Source: Hyphodiscus hymeniophilus
Taxonomy: Eukaryota > Ascomycota > Leotiomycetes > Helotiales > Hyphodiscaceae
DNA: 64,000 bases
Reading direction: 5' to 3'
Assembly: GCA_016508695.1 (NCBI GenBank)
Contig: VNKQ01000018.1
Coordinates: forward strand, 434,001 to 498,000
The position numbers were made by a program, and so were the translations under genes. The notes below the pieces were generated by a model. The model worked only from the letters and a program-made list of their open reading frames with translations. It did no database searches and was not told the DNA's origin. Shown here one piece after another: positions 43,701-55,597 of this stretch. How positions within the stretch are numbered: the first letter of the stretch is position 1; every line of letters begins with the position of its first letter.

Positions 43701-46040
43701 TTATCTCTTGTCATAGTCTATGCACCAATCAAGAGACTGTTCATCTGGAAATACGTCCATCTGGGCCAGCAGATCAGTTCCAGACCTGCTAATCACGAAA
43801 CCATTCTCAGAAACACTTTGTCCTGGCAAGTCCGGCAAAGCTTCATCATAAGCCATAGGGTCAAAGGGACGAGTGAGTGAATTACGCTCTTCACCACTGA
43901 AAGAATCCCAGTTTGATCCAAAGTTCAGATGTTGTATCATGATTGAATGTCCACAAGCTGTCAATCATAGTATTTTCTGAGACACCACTACTCATGTTAC
44001 GAGAGCTTGGTGTAAGTACGCTGTCCGAAAGACACTGTCGGCAAAAGAGGACTGACTTCTTCATGGTCCACGTGCAGACTAGCTTGTAACCTCTGGTATA
44101 GAGCTCGCACCACAGGCAGACCTGCCTTAGCTAAGGCAGATTGCTCAGCGACGGCTTCTAACACGTTTATTGCAAGGCCAATGCAACGCATAGCACGTTT
44201 CACAGTCAACGCTTCCGGTGCTGGCTGAGAAAGCAATATGGCAGACAGCTGTACCGAAGCATCGAAGTTGAAAAATGGGCTCCACAGAGAAGGAACTCTC
44301 GCTGATGAAGCAGAAAGGGACATTCAGCATCCCATCTTGTGTCAGGATTCTGATGCCGAAGTGTGGCAGGTATCGAGTTGAGGAACGAGAGTGCTTCTTG
44401 GTGTAAAGTATCGATAATAGATGGGTCTTTAGGAAATAAACTATTAGCTCCCATAGCTGTCATTTTGACAATCTGGAGCGTAAGTTGATATTGGAGTAGA
44501 CGCTCGGTAAAGGGGGAAGGGGTGTCTCCTTCTCTGAGTAGCTCTGGTACTGTTTCAGACAAATTTTGGGGCATGGAACAATTCATGGGTGGCGTGAATT
44601 TGCATGCATTCGTGTCGACTGTCGTCGGTCGACCAAGCATCATTCCATTTGTCTATAACAATCATCAGTACAGTACTAAATTCATTGAGGTCGGCTCTAA
44701 GATTCGTACATATCCCATATGAAGAGATTAAGCCACAATCTTTTCCTATATTCATCATGCCAGATCTGGCACAACTTGTCTGCCACAATGTGCGATCCAT
44801 CCTTAACCCTTGTGTCCTCATATAGGCCAATCTCTTGAGCTTGTCTATGAAGTCTTTATTAGCAAAGTATGCAAAACTAGGAGAGTCTCTGACCGGATTG
44901 CTTGACTCAATGTATGCCATGATTCAGGAATCAGATCCGACGTTTTCAGCCAGGCTGAACGCAACAAGTCATGCTGGACTGAAGATAGTGTGGGGAAATG
45001 CCGCCCAAGAAGCGCCATCAATGTACAGCCAAGATCACTATACTTCGCAGACAGAGCATGAAGACTTTTGCCTTTCTTGAGAAATTCCAGGTCGACAGCG
45101 GCATTTGGGGAAAAAAATTCCAGAGAAAGAGCAAGGACTTGAAACAAAAGCGCCGGGAAGTACTTGTCATCATCATTTGGTGAGCCTTTTCGATGACCGA
45201 TCCATACCATATTGGGAATACAATTCCACCAATCTCCCAATTGGGTTTGAAAGAAATATCGATCTAGTATAGAGTATTGCCAATCATTTACGTTTTTAAA
45301 GAAAAGCGAGACGAGACTCTTCACGTATGACTTATCTGTTAGCTGGGATACCAGGCTCATATACCGAGACTTCACGGTCAAATCTGCATCCGATTTGACT
45401 GTGTCTGGGAAAAGATCGAGGCCCTTTTGAGACTGCAGCTACGAATTTCTTAGCATATAACTACAAACCATCGAGTTATACCCACGGTCACTCAAGAACA
45501 CAGAGTACTTTGCGGGTTCGTTCTGGAATATCCAAAGGAGGATATATCTAGTCCCTCTGTCGTTGTAGGCCCGACGAGTATAGTCGCATGCGACAGGCCA
45601 TCAGCTGGGTCTACCGCCGAGATTGACTGGGGGTGCTTTTGTAGCTTTCTTCATGATAATGTCAGGTTGTAAATCCACCCAACGATGCAGTGACAGAGAG
45701 ACGAATGTCGACTTGGTTTGTAGCAAAGGGCTAAGCTAAGCCAGAAAGCTATACGCCGAATCCCATCCCTTGTGGCACGAATTATATCCTGGAGACTCAC
45801 CTTGGTAAGTCATTATATGTGCACCGGTTTTCCACTTGACGAACAATGCAATTCGAACAAGGCTTCAAACGATTGCACTAGAGAATTTTCTCGTCAGCAA
45901 CAGGGGTCTGATTATCTGGGTCTAGTGTGAAGGTATATAGCATTTATATAAAATCTCACCTTTGGTTTCCTTCGTAAGCACTCTTCACACGTTAATACAA
46001 TGCGCTTGCTCTTTGCATGCGGGGTCCTAGAACCAAAGCT
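43701..46040 (-). pseudogene. degraded Zn2Cys6 transcription factor (fungal-specific TF domain)
   Basis: Remains of a fungal zinc-cluster regulator. The DNA-binding domain is split by an intron. 45960 upward encodes TCEECLRRKPK, and 45877-45801 encodes CNRLKPCSNCIVRQVENRCTYND, giving the spacing C-x2-C-x6-C-x6-C-x2-C-x8-C. Its frame has no upstream ATG. A TGA interrupts the linker near 45660. 45381-44845 encodes the middle homology region (LGDWWNCIPNMVWIG, SAKYSDLGCTLMALLG); a 48-bp intron joins it to AQEIGLYEDTRV...RKRLWLNLFIWD. The next block, MMLGRPTTVDTN (from 44643), requires a one-base shift. Another shift is needed near 44240 to reach LSQPAPEALTVKRAMRC. The last open frame ends at 43701 (WCIDYDKR). 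Several lesions together argue for a pseudogene, although unusual splicing cannot be fully excluded. Confidence 0.65.
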
Positions 46041-47061
46041 CTCGGACTTTTGTTCATATTAACAGGTTTGCTGGCTCTAACTTGATTGGTTGGCTGTAAG
46101 AGGTGTTCTAATAAATAAAAACTCCTCAGTGACGTTTGATCACTAGGTACCTTATGAAACGAAATACAGATCTCACCAGTCGTCGGCTTTAAGCGGGGTT
46201 AAGGGCCGGCAAAGCGGCGATATGGGTCACGTGCGATACCGGCAACGAGCACAGAAAGGAGGTGAGGATTAATGGCAAACAACAGCACTATGGTCAGAGC
46301 TATCCAGACTCCATCTTGATCTCAAAGTCCACCCATCGAGCCTTGATAAGACTTCGAAGTCAAGATATGAGCATAGCCAATGTTTGACAAAAGACACAAT
46401 GGATTTTCCGGTAACAGGGCATGTTCATGTGGGATCGGTCCTTAGATTAGAGTACAGGAAGGGCAGAACAAAGCGATAAATCAGCTTGTCTCATTACTGC
46501 CTTAGCTCGTACAAAATGCCAAATCAGCTGCTCTCTTCTTTGGGAACTCTCGACTGAAGATTCCAACTTCGGTCAAGCATATGAATCCTATTCTTGGTCC
46601 CATTATCAATGGATTGGGCTTTTGCAAGTCAAAATCTCGTTCGAACTCGTCCAAATGGCCTTTGACCGCATGGTGCTTTGGGGGAAAAGTCTTCGGAGAC
46701 GGAAGTCATGATTTGGTGACAGAGTTGGCTTAATTCAGTTCATGGGTAAGTATTGTACTCGTACTAAAGGGTTGGGAAATTGGTAATGACTTACTGAAAC
46801 TCGATCCAATCAGAAGTATATTAACAAAGAGTTTCTTCAATGATGCTCTGAGTTCTCCTCATACATCGGGCAAATTCCAACCTGTGTCTTCTTCTTGCCT
46901 GTGACTCCTAGCCTATCAAGCCTTGGGATTCCCTGCACATGCTCATATTCCGTCCCTCACTGCCGTCTTCGACGTCAAATATCTTGCCCCAGACACTGCT
47001 ATGAGCTTTCAAAGCTCTGGGTCTTTTATAACACGAGTCCTTCTCTATAGTTGAAACTCTC
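46041..47061. other. intergenic, no gene seen
   Basis: Upstream of the degraded regulator and downstream of DAHP synthase. No frame with recognisable content; 46908-47222 on the minus strand is a shadow of the DAHP synthase end. Confidence 0.55.
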
Positions 47062-48644
47062 TCATGATATCTGCTCACTGCCCCTAAAATGGCCAGCAAT
47101 AAGGAAAGCCATCTCAAGAGCTTGCTTCTCATTGAGCCTTGGGTCACAGAAGCTGGTGTAGTTGAGCGACAGGTCATCCTCACCCAGCCCCTCACTCCCA
47201 CCTGTACACTCGGTAACGGCATCTCCAGTCAACTCGAGATGCACACCACCAAGATAGCTTCCTTGTTCTTTGTGGATCGCGAGAGTCTCTTGGAGTTCAG
47301 AGAAGATATCAGCGAATTGTCTGGTTTTAATTCCAGTTGAGGTGGACTTCGTGTTTCCATGCATAGGATCGCATTGCCAGACTACACTTCTAGCGTATTC
47401 GCTGCCTTCAACGATTTTGATGTGAGCAGGGAGAAGACCACGAACTTTAGAAGCTCCATATCGCGTAATTAGAGTGATCTTGCCAACCTCGATGTGCGGA
47501 TTGAGAATTCGCAGGAGAGCAAGAAGGTCAGAGGAAGAAGTTGTAGGTCCAATCTTGACACCGATTGGGTTCTCGATGCCGCGGAAATACTCGATGTGGG
47601 CACCATCAATTTGTCGAGTGCGATCTCCAACCCAGAGGAAGTGTGCAGAGGTATTGTAGTACGCTTTACCATCGTCGGCCTGGGATTTGACCTGCCCCTC
47701 ACGTGGGGCCGGTGTACTAGAAGGTCTTTTCAGTCTTCTTGTGAGACGCTGTTCGTACTCAAGAAGAAGACCTTCGTGGCTAGTGTAGAGATCAACAGTC
47801 TGTAATTGACCGGCAGTGTCAGCGCCGACAGTGCGCATGAAGCGTAGGGAATCGGTGATGGAAGCAACGATGCCAGAGTACTTTGATTGCAGCTCAGGGT
47901 CTTGAACGTGCCCAAGACCCCAGTCAAGGGGACCATGAAGGTCTGCAATTCCTGAGGAAATGGATGCACGGATGAAATTCAAAGTACTAGCTGAATGAAA
48001 ATATGCGCTACTCAAAATTAGCGAAGTCGCAGCTGGAGGAATCCGAATATTACTTACCTGACGAGTCTTTCTGGATCTAAGGTCCTTTCTTCAAGGCCAT
48101 AGCCATTGAGTATGTCACCTCTGAAGGATGGTATTTCTTTACCATCCACCATCTCGGTAGGACTTGAACGAGGCTTGGCATACTGCCCAGCCATTCTGGC
48201 GATTCTGACAACTGGCTTGTTGGAACCCCAAATGAGAACCAAACTCATCTGGAGGAGAAGTTTGATCTTGGATTCAATAGCGTTCTCCTCGCAGTAGTCG
48301 AAGAGCTCTGCACAGTCGCCACCTTGGAGGAGGAAAGCTTTGCCAAGGGCCACGTCTCGCAAACTGGCCTTCAGCTTCATAATCTCCATGGGTGTAACGA
48401 TGGGAGGAAGACGGTCAAGCTTCGTCAATGACTTCTCGACTGCCTTGTGGTCAGGGTAGACTGCATCTTGCTTGATGGGTTTTGTGGTCCAGGAGCTGGG
48501 AGTCCATGGCTGAGATTCTTTGTCGAGTTGAGTCACAGATGAAGGAGAAACCCCGTTTGTTGTGAGTTCAGCAATGTCATTGCCAGCACTTTTCAGTGAA
48601 CGAATAGGTGAAGAAGTTGCCATGGTGTCTGGAGCAACGGACAT
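47062..48644 (-). CDS. class II (plant-type) DAHP synthase
   Basis: 3-deoxy-D-arabino-heptulosonate-7-phosphate synthase, the first step of the shikimate pathway: phosphoenolpyruvate plus erythrose-4-phosphate gives DAHP. 510 residues from the Met at 48644 (503 from 48623). Exons are 48644-48058 and 48007-47062, with a 50-bp intron (phase 2) that splits the Ser of RLVSAYFHSAS. Class II signatures are LLQGGDCAE, RIARMAGQYAKPRSSPTE, HFLWVGDRTRQIDGAHIEYFRGI, NPIGVKIGPT, WQCDPMHGNT and GGVHLELTGDAVTECTGG. These include the metal- and phosphate-binding residues. The open frame extends further upstream, but the added residues look like untranslated sequence. Probably cytosolic. It shares its upstream region with the HYPK-like gene. 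Confidence 0.93.
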
Positions 48645-48941
48645 TGACGTGTAGTCTGATGCTGGTATCTCTTGAAGATGAAGATATATGTTTACTGTTT
48701 TTTTTGTGATTTGGAGGAAATTTAGGTCCCACAAAGGTAATGCTAGGGGTGCCGCTTCACCATCCATCCATAGGTCGTCATTGGGCCCAAAAGCGGCGAG
48801 CGGGAAGCGGTAACCATTCCGCATCGGTTTCATCAGTCTTAGGAACGTCAAAGTCAGAGCTTTGAGAATATTCCACATCAACATCGTCTCATACCTTTGA
48901 GCATACATACTATTACTTATTCTATAGAATCATTCGTCTCA
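48645..48941. promoter_or_regulatory. bidirectional promoter region (DAHP synthase / HYPK-like)
   Basis: About 297 bp separates the two divergent starts. The region must hold both promoters; no specific element stands out except short T and CT runs. The minus-strand frame open across it is taken as non-coding. Confidence 0.5.
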
Positions 48942-49675
48942 ATGGCTGACTCACAACCTCCTACTATCGTCGAAGGAGCTACCACAGGCGATATTGATGA
49001 CGAGATTCCGGTCACTGCAAAGTCTGCAGAGGACCGCAAAGCAGCCGCAGCACTCTCTTCTCTGGATGCTCCTCAAGATGATGAGACTAGACCGGCAAAA
49101 GATGTTGATCAGGAAGCAGTCCGTAAGGCTATGGATAGGTTGGCAGGTACAGGAGGTTCAGGGGATATTGTGAAAAAGGACAACGAGAAGAAGGTAGTCA
49201 AGAAGATTGTCAAGGTGGATCCAGCAGATGTTACTTTGTTGGTATGTCTTCTTCCTCTCCGCACCAGAAAGACAAATATATGCATGTCACCATGCACACA
49301 ACAGAGTATCCATAGTATCCAGAGGCTGTCTCCTTTTGCTTCTCCTCAATCACCCTCGGGAGATGCAAGCGACGCTGGACGGGGATGGGCCATTAGCATC
49401 TGGGACCGAGAGTAACATTGGCCTGGGGATCACTCTCCCCTCGTTGCTCCTGGTCTTCTTTGGTACCAAGTGACCATCTCCACGTTTACTGTCAGGATTG
49501 TACGATCAGCCGATGAGCTTTCGTAATGACAATTTTTGAACAAGTATGCTGACTTTCATGATCCTTGCAGGTCGAAGAACTTGAACTCACAAAACCAAAA
49601 GCAACCGAACTCCTGAAGGCACACGACGGAAGTGCAGACCACGCATTAAGAGCTTTCGTCTCACCAGTGGCATAA
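48942..49675 (+). CDS. HYPK-like UBA/NAC-alpha-like protein
   Basis: Small protein of 134 residues. Exons are 48942-49241 and 49571-49675, separated by an unusually long 329-bp intron (GTATGT...GCAG, phase 0). The N-terminal 70 residues are acidic/Ala-rich and disordered. KKVVKKIVKVDPADVTLL is joined across the intron to VEELELTKPKATELLKAHDGSADHALRAFVSP, a UBA-type three-helix domain like that of HYPK and the NAC alpha subunit. In animals and fungi HYPK regulates the ribosome-bound NatA N-acetyltransferase; that role is inferred. The second exon is needed for the domain and is convincing. The first exon alone would encode a tail without family resemblance. Confidence 0.85.
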
Positions 49676-50721
49676 AAGGTTCGATATGACATGGTCCGAT
49701 TTGCTACACAAATTGGGTTCTTCATGGAGTCTAGGCATAGCGTTTGGAGTTTTGGGATGGCTGCGCAATGCGAACATTGCGAAGGCCTCGTCAATTGGTG
49801 GGTGATTGGGCAAATCCCGACAGAGGTCTGAAGGGATTCCTGTATGTGTTGTAGGCTGAAAACCCAGTGAAATATGCCTTTCAATCCCTGCTCTTATTTC
49901 CTGCTGTTCTGGCGATTGCTCGGCGGCAGATACACATCATTTGGAATTTTGCTCCAAAACAATTCTCCAGCAGCGTCGCACAATCTTGATGTGTAGCACA
50001 GTCGAGCAAGTCGATTATGGAAGTCCATCGCAACTTCAGTCCTCCATAGCTCAAGCGCATAGCTCAAGCGGTCATCCGCAGGACGATGCCAAGGCATGTC
50101 ATTCAGTTGCACGGCATATTCCAAGTTGATTTGCTCCAAATATATCACAACTCATGTAATGGTAAAGGCCGTTCCTGCCAAAAGTAACAACACGCTGAAG
50201 CATTTCTCCAAATGCCAGGACGAACGTATCTTCATCTTCGCTCCCCTGTACGGTATTTCTCACGGGGCCATGTCAGCCCGCATGGTCGAACGCTGTTGGA
50301 AACATTCTACATATATATTAGGGACGGCTCCGCAGCATGTCAGAGTTATCTTTCCGTAACGTCGATGCGAACCATGACTGTGAATAAGGATGGATGTGAT
50401 GCTAGACCTGCCTTGAACTACAGACACAACGAAGGGATTGTTTTGATTATGGATGTTCTAGTCTGAGTGAATGGAGCAAGGAGCTTGCCAGTGAGGATTT
50501 GTGTTGTCTTTGGTCGTCATATGCATGATGAGGAAATGTCAGTATGGTATTTGATTTCGGAGGGAATACGGAGATCAATTGGTAAGCAAATTGAAAATTT
50601 CCTCGAAAGTATAAACTCTTTACCAACATGATGTACACATCGGAGCGAGCCTCTCCTGGCCCTGTTGCATTGTCTGCTAGGCTCTTGATACAAGAACGTT
50701 CACTTGTTCGACAAGAACCCA
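49676..50721. other. intergenic between convergent genes, no gene seen
   Basis: Frames at 49894-50148 (minus, 84 codons) and 50096-50466 (plus) overlap and lack motifs. The first has an ordinary-looking composition but no splice partner, so I leave it unannotated. Confidence 0.45.
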
Positions 50722-51318
50722 TCACAAAGCAACAGCCATTGCTCCAACCATGCCCCCAACAGCCAAAGCAGCAGCCATCAATCCCGACTCCCTTGGATCC
50801 CTTGCACCCGCAGTACTAACAACAATAGGTGATGACGTTGGTGAGGCCGTCGAGTTGTTGCTGGTTGTCACAGTAGGCGTAGCACTCGCCGGAGCAGCAA
50901 AGACTGTCGGGCAAATCGGAAAAGCTGCAACACTAGTGATGCTCGGACAAATAGCAAGAGCCGAGGCGATCTGAGCCTCGTTGGCCGAGAAGAACGACAA
51001 GACAGACGATTCGTAGACAAGGTATGCGGAAGAGACTGCTGTTGGAATTGTGACAGCGCATGGGTTCGTCGCGGTGCTATAGGCGGTGGCGAGGAAGGTT
51101 GAGAGGGATCCGGATGGTTCTGGAATGCCTTGGACTAGGGTGGCAAGCTCTTTGGCGACGGATGAGCAAGCGCTGGCGCTGTTTGTGCTGTTTGTGGATG
51201 CCGTGACGGTTGTTTGGCGGACTTGGATTACCTCGTGGCCGACATGAGCGCCGTTGAATAGAGTGGCTGATACACTCGATGCGAGAGCGACGGCAGAAAG
51301 AAACTTCATGGCATGCAT
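50722..51318 (-). CDS. secreted, GPI-anchor-type surface protein
   Basis: Single-exon protein of 198 residues (195 if translation begins at the Met of MKFLSAVALASSVSA, 51309). It has a clear signal peptide (KFLSAVALASSVSATL). A moderately conserved-looking core follows with four cysteines (ACSSVAKELATLVQGIP, NPCAVTIPTAVSSAYLVYESSVLSFF, AICPSI, FPICPTVF). Next is a Ser/Thr/Asn-rich stalk (ATPTVTTSNNSTASPTSSP) and a C-terminal hydrophobic tail after a small-residue site (GLMAAALAVGGMVGAMAVAL). This is the classic layout of a GPI-anchored fungal wall or membrane protein. The stalk is probably O-glycosylated. Function unknown; related proteins are often found on hyphal surfaces. Confidence 0.82.
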   Translation of the reverse strand: MHAMKFLSAVALASSVSATLFNGAHVGHEVIQVRQTTVTASTNSTNSASACSSVAKELATLVQGIPEPSGSLSTFLATAYSTATNPCAVTIPTAVSSAYLVYESSVLSFFSANEAQIASALAICPSITSVAAFPICPTVFAAPASATPTVTTSNNSTASPTSSPIVVSTAGARDPRESGLMAAALAVGGMVGAMAVAL

Positions 51319-53148
51319 TTGTGCTTACATAGGATAGGACTGGATGATAGACGCCAAATGTGTAACGAGGGAAAGGGCAAAGGAGGGGCGAAGGATGAAT
51401 ATTTGTATTATACAAGAGCAGGAGCAAGTTGAGCTATGGTGGGGAAGAGTGTCTGCGAATGTAACCGCAACTAGCATTCATTAGTCCCAGAAGCTGCTTT
51501 GTCCGGCTGCCTGAAAGATGAAAAGGATATTGTGCAAGCATCTGCGAGCTTGGAAGCAGCCAAAGCACCTAGGCAGTTTTCACATAGCTGGGTATAGGAA
51601 TACCAGTTCGATAAAAATCAAACACTGCGGCATATGCGAGACTGAAAAGCCGCAGAATCTGCTTCGTCAGTGCTGAACAGAAGGATTCATCGAATGGGAT
51701 GAAAGGGTATTCATGCTTTCATGAAAAGAAGAAACCTAGAGGAGATCACACGGCATGTTCAAGGCCGGGAGCAGCCGAAATCTGCTTCATCATGGCTGAA
51801 TAGAAGAACATATCGAATAAGATGAACAGGAGTTTGTAGGGCCGCGCTTGGAGTATAGCCAGCGCGACATCGATAACCCGGTTAACAGAATCTGTGTCGA
51901 ATGAGATGAAGTATAAGTTGTGCGGCGCAAAAGTAAGAGTCTAGAACGGGAAGCCACACACACGGGGAAGGAGTTGCTTGATTCGCGCTTTGCCAAGGCG
52001 GCTGCGACTTCGTATGTTGTGGCGTCAGCCTTATCCCCAAGTTTCTTTCGAGTCAAGAGCTGAAAACTCAAAGCTTTCGTGAAAGGCTGAGCGTACCGGA
52101 CTCGTAGCTCGGAGATCTTGACACTTTAAACCACGCGCAACTGCAGATGTGGTAATTTTCGGGTATAGTCTGTCTATGCGAATGCAGATTCAAGACGAAA
52201 GTCAGGTTTCAGCAAAAGGGGAACTTTTCTAAGAAGAGGAAGAGTGCGTCATTTTGCCGGAGTAGCGATGGACTGTTTACTCAAAATCCTTTTCGAAACT
52301 AAGAGTCCAGGAGCAATAATATCAGTTTTCTACTGGACTAATAGAGTCCACGCTTTCTTCGTTTAATATCCCCAGGATTCAACGAACTTCACATGTTTCT
52401 CTATTGCCACAAACCACATACAGTTTATGATTCCCCGTTAGAAAGCTTGCAACGAGGCCCTGGCCCAGAAAGGGAAAGGTTACTCAAGGAGCGACAATGA
52501 AGGTGGATTTCTAGTGGACTTTATGCTCCGAAAAATCTATGCTGCGGAGATTATCTTGGTGTATGGACTCAAAGAAGCATCAGATTTTTATATGGCAGAA
52601 AGCAGGATCAAAGACGACTTCAAGCAAGTTATGTATCCTTCCTTTTCCGCCAGGGCCTCCAAGGCCAATTTGCCCTTCATAAATCCATCAACTGCACCTT
52701 ACTATACGGACAGCTGCTGATAAATAGCTTAGTCGTGATTGTATTCTTTGATATGACAAGATTGGAAAGCGGAGAGAGCAGAAGGCAGCGGGTATCATCA
52801 ATTTTCCGCCATTGGCTGCAATACCAGACACTATGTTGAAGTTGATACTGCTGAGAACCCAATTTGATATGTGACACTGACGCTATGACCCCCCATTCTT
52901 GGACCCCCGGGGGACCCTCGTAGCTAGCGTGGTAAGCGGCAATCCTCACCCATTGATTTGACCAGCGGGCTGAATAAAGCCCAATAAGAGGATACCTCGA
53001 CCGACACTTGTTGAACCTCAGACTTGGGATTGTGACGTTACATTATCCGTTATTATCGATTCAGTCTACGCGCTATATATGGAAGACGATCCTCAGCCTT
53101 GCCTTGAAAGAAAACAAGTTGAAGAGCTCAACCAACATTCCAAACATA
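51319..53148. other. long intergenic stretch with diverged direct repeat
   Basis: 1.8 kb without a supported gene. A diverged direct repeat lies at 51655-51703 and 51777-51826 (listed separately). Frames at 51790-52071 and 52514-52949 show no motif. The last 150 bp are the leader of the oxidoreductase gene. Confidence 0.5.
51655..51826. repeat. diverged ~50-bp direct repeat
   Basis: The segment at 51655-51703 (AATCTGCTTCGTCAGTGCTG onwards) recurs in altered form at 51777-51826 (AATCTGCTTCATCATGGCTG onwards), with small indels. A shorter related TCGAATGAGATGAA occurs near 51897. Old local duplication of unknown meaning. Confidence 0.55.
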
Positions 53149-54823
53149 ATGGCACCCCACGCCGACTTTGACGATTCCAATCGTGATATCGTCCGGCTGC
53201 CAGCTCCGGGAAGACCCTCATTCTCGGCGTCCCCACCTCGACTTGTGATCATTGGGGCTGGCAATCGAGGGATTGCGTACGGCACCGCCATTGGAGAGTC
53301 CACAAATGGAATATGCGTGGGTGTGGTTGAGCCTATCGCTCAAAAGCGCCGACAATTCGGTCGAAAGTACATTTGGGGGAAAGCGGAACCTGCTCCGGGG
53401 CAGGAGTTTGCGGACTGGAGAGACTTTCTATCGTGGGAAGAAGAGCGTAGAAAAAGAGTTGCCACGGGTGAAAAGGGTGTTCCCGATGGCGTCGATGGCA
53501 TCTTTGTCTGTGTTCAAGATCGTATGCACAAGGAAGTTGTTCTCGGGCTCGCCCCGTTGGGAATCCATCTCATGTGTGAGAAACCATTGGCAACAAGTCT
53601 GGAAGACTGTGTGGCCATTTACAAGTCCCTTTTGCCCGATTCTTCTGTTCCACCATCGAAGATCTTCTCGATCGGTCACGTTCTCCGCTATACCCCTCAC
53701 AATATGCTTCTACGGAAACTTCTTTTGGAAGACAAGGTCATTGGCGATGTAATGTCCGTCAACCATACTGAGCCAGTAGGATGGTGGCATTTCACTCATA
53801 GCTACGTCAGGTAAGCTACAGCCCTCGTGTAGAGTCAATCAAACTAACTTAAGAAGAGGAAATTGGCGCAAGGAGTCAACATCTGCTCCCTCGTTGCTAG
53901 CGAAGTCATGCCATGATATGGATGTTCTGCTGTGGCTTCTCTGCTCCCCACCACCAGGATCGTCCAAGCCAGCCCATCTTCCAACTTCAATCAGCTCTTC
54001 GGGTTCGTTACAATATTTCAACAAATCTCGGAAGCCAATCGAGGCCGGTAATGCTACCAACTGCCTTTCGTGTGACTACGAACCATCATGTCAGTTTTCT
54101 GCGAAAAGGCAATATGTCGGCACTCAAATGGGATCACGCCAAGACCATTTCGTCAGCGTTGTCCTACCGGAGATTGAAGACGTTGTCGCCGCCGGTGGTC
54201 CTGAAGCGGGTAGGAAGGCATTGCTCTCGAGATTGGGAGAGGATTATGACGATTCAATGCCCGCTTCTGAGGTCAGTAAGAAGAACTGGTTTGGTCGCTG
54301 TGTCTACGAAGCCGATAACGACGTTTGCGACAACCAAACCGTCACTATGACTTGGGAAAATGACCCAATTGCAGCTGAGGGAGAAAATCGTCTTCAGGCT
54401 TTGACGGGACGTGGGAGCAAAACAGCAACTTTGCACATGGTCGCGTTCACGAAGAAGATATGCGAGCGCTTCACCAACATCTACGGGACAAGCGGCGAAA
54501 TATATGCAGACAGCGCTTCGATCACGGTGGAAAATTTCCACATAGGAGAGAAGAAGGTTCACTACCCATCAATCGCTGCGGATGGAGGCCATGGTGATGG
54601 TGATTCTGGTTTGGCAAGACAATTTGTACTTGCTATAGATCGGGTAAAAAACCATGGTCAAAGTGTGCCAACAGCGCAGCAGGAGTTTATTGGCTGCTCA
54701 CTTGAGGAGGTGATCAGGAGCCATGCCATGGTCTTTGCTGCAGAAGAGGCGAGGAAAGAGAAGCTCGTTGTCGACTTCCCAAGCTGGTGGGAAAGAGAAG
54801 TTGCCGGTATGCTCAAGGTCTGA
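53149..54823 (+). CDS. Gfo/Idh/MocA-family oxidoreductase
   Basis: NAD(P)-dependent oxidoreductase of 542 residues. Exons are 53149-53810 and 53857-54823, with a 46-bp phase-2 intron. The Rossmann start reads PRLVIIGAGNRGIAYGTAIGES (GxGxxG-type), and the family's Glu-Lys-Pro motif is CEKPLATS. VRGNWRKESTSAPSLLAKSCHDMDVLLWLL, across the intron, contains the catalytic-domain Lys and a His-Asp pair. A Cys-rich segment (NCLSCDYEPSCQFSAKRQY) is a feature of this fungal/bacterial subgroup. The C-terminal half has an acidic loop (GGHGDGDSG) and ends PSWWEREVAGML. It is longer than the usual 350-400 residues of the superfamily, matching the extended subgroup. Substrate, probably a sugar or cyclitol derivative, is inference. 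Confidence 0.9.
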
Positions 54824-55597
54824 TTAAGCCTTTTGATGGGTCCTCGGTGCCCGGCCGCTTAGCCAGACAGAGAAAGAGAGAGAGAGCTTAGATCTGCATT
54901 TGTTTGATTACCATGTTGGTCTACTGTTTGTGGACTTTTGATCTGACAATATACAAACAAACAGCACTGTATTTTAATAAAAATAGCCGGTCCGCCAAGG
55001 AATATTGCTCGAGCACATGACTGGATTACCCTCTCCAGCAGACCCAAGAGAGAACTCTCGCCATGTTCTCAGTCTGGATCACGAAAATAGTTTCCGGAGT
55101 GACGAGTGTCCTGAATACTTTCTTTTTTTCTTCTCCGCCGAATCTCCGGGAGATGGACGATCTGGAGCTCCCAGTCATGGGGTGCGTCAGCTTCAACTTC
55201 ATGGCCTTTCGTGTTCGCTGGTCTCCTCCTTCCATGTCTGCACAACTCTGTCAATGTGGGCGTTTAATTGCCACTACAGCAGGTCGCTGCATTGGAAATA
55301 TGCATGTCAATTCTCAAATTTTTGCAGCATCCCGAGGAAACTCGCCGGATCAGTGGCATAGGTCTGCACCGTCTTGTTTTTAACTATTGTCCAATTCATC
55401 CCACAGCAGTTGGCTGAATTGCTGATTAGATTAAGAAAGAGTCTTTCGAAGTCTTCTTTCATTGACCGGACTGCATCTTCGGGTAAAACATCCTCAATCG
55501 TGTTTGCTCGTCTTCTTCTCATCAGCGCAATGAGAAGAAATTTTTACTTTTCATAATTCAACAACCTCACCAACTAGTCATAGTGTAACATTCGTAT
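54824..55597. other. intergenic between convergent genes
   Basis: 3' flanks of the oxidoreductase (plus) and the NmrA-like gene (minus). A GA-rich microsatellite (about 22 bp) lies at 54865-54886. Overlapping frames at 55005-55556 lack motifs. Confidence 0.5.

Noticed and set aside
47089..47805. Several plus-strand frames of 60-100 codons
   Set aside because: Shadows of the DAHP synthase gene on the opposite strand.
49492..50148. Minus-strand frames of 130 and 84 codons
   Set aside because: The first overlaps the 3' exon of the HYPK-like gene; the second has no family resemblance and no splice partner.
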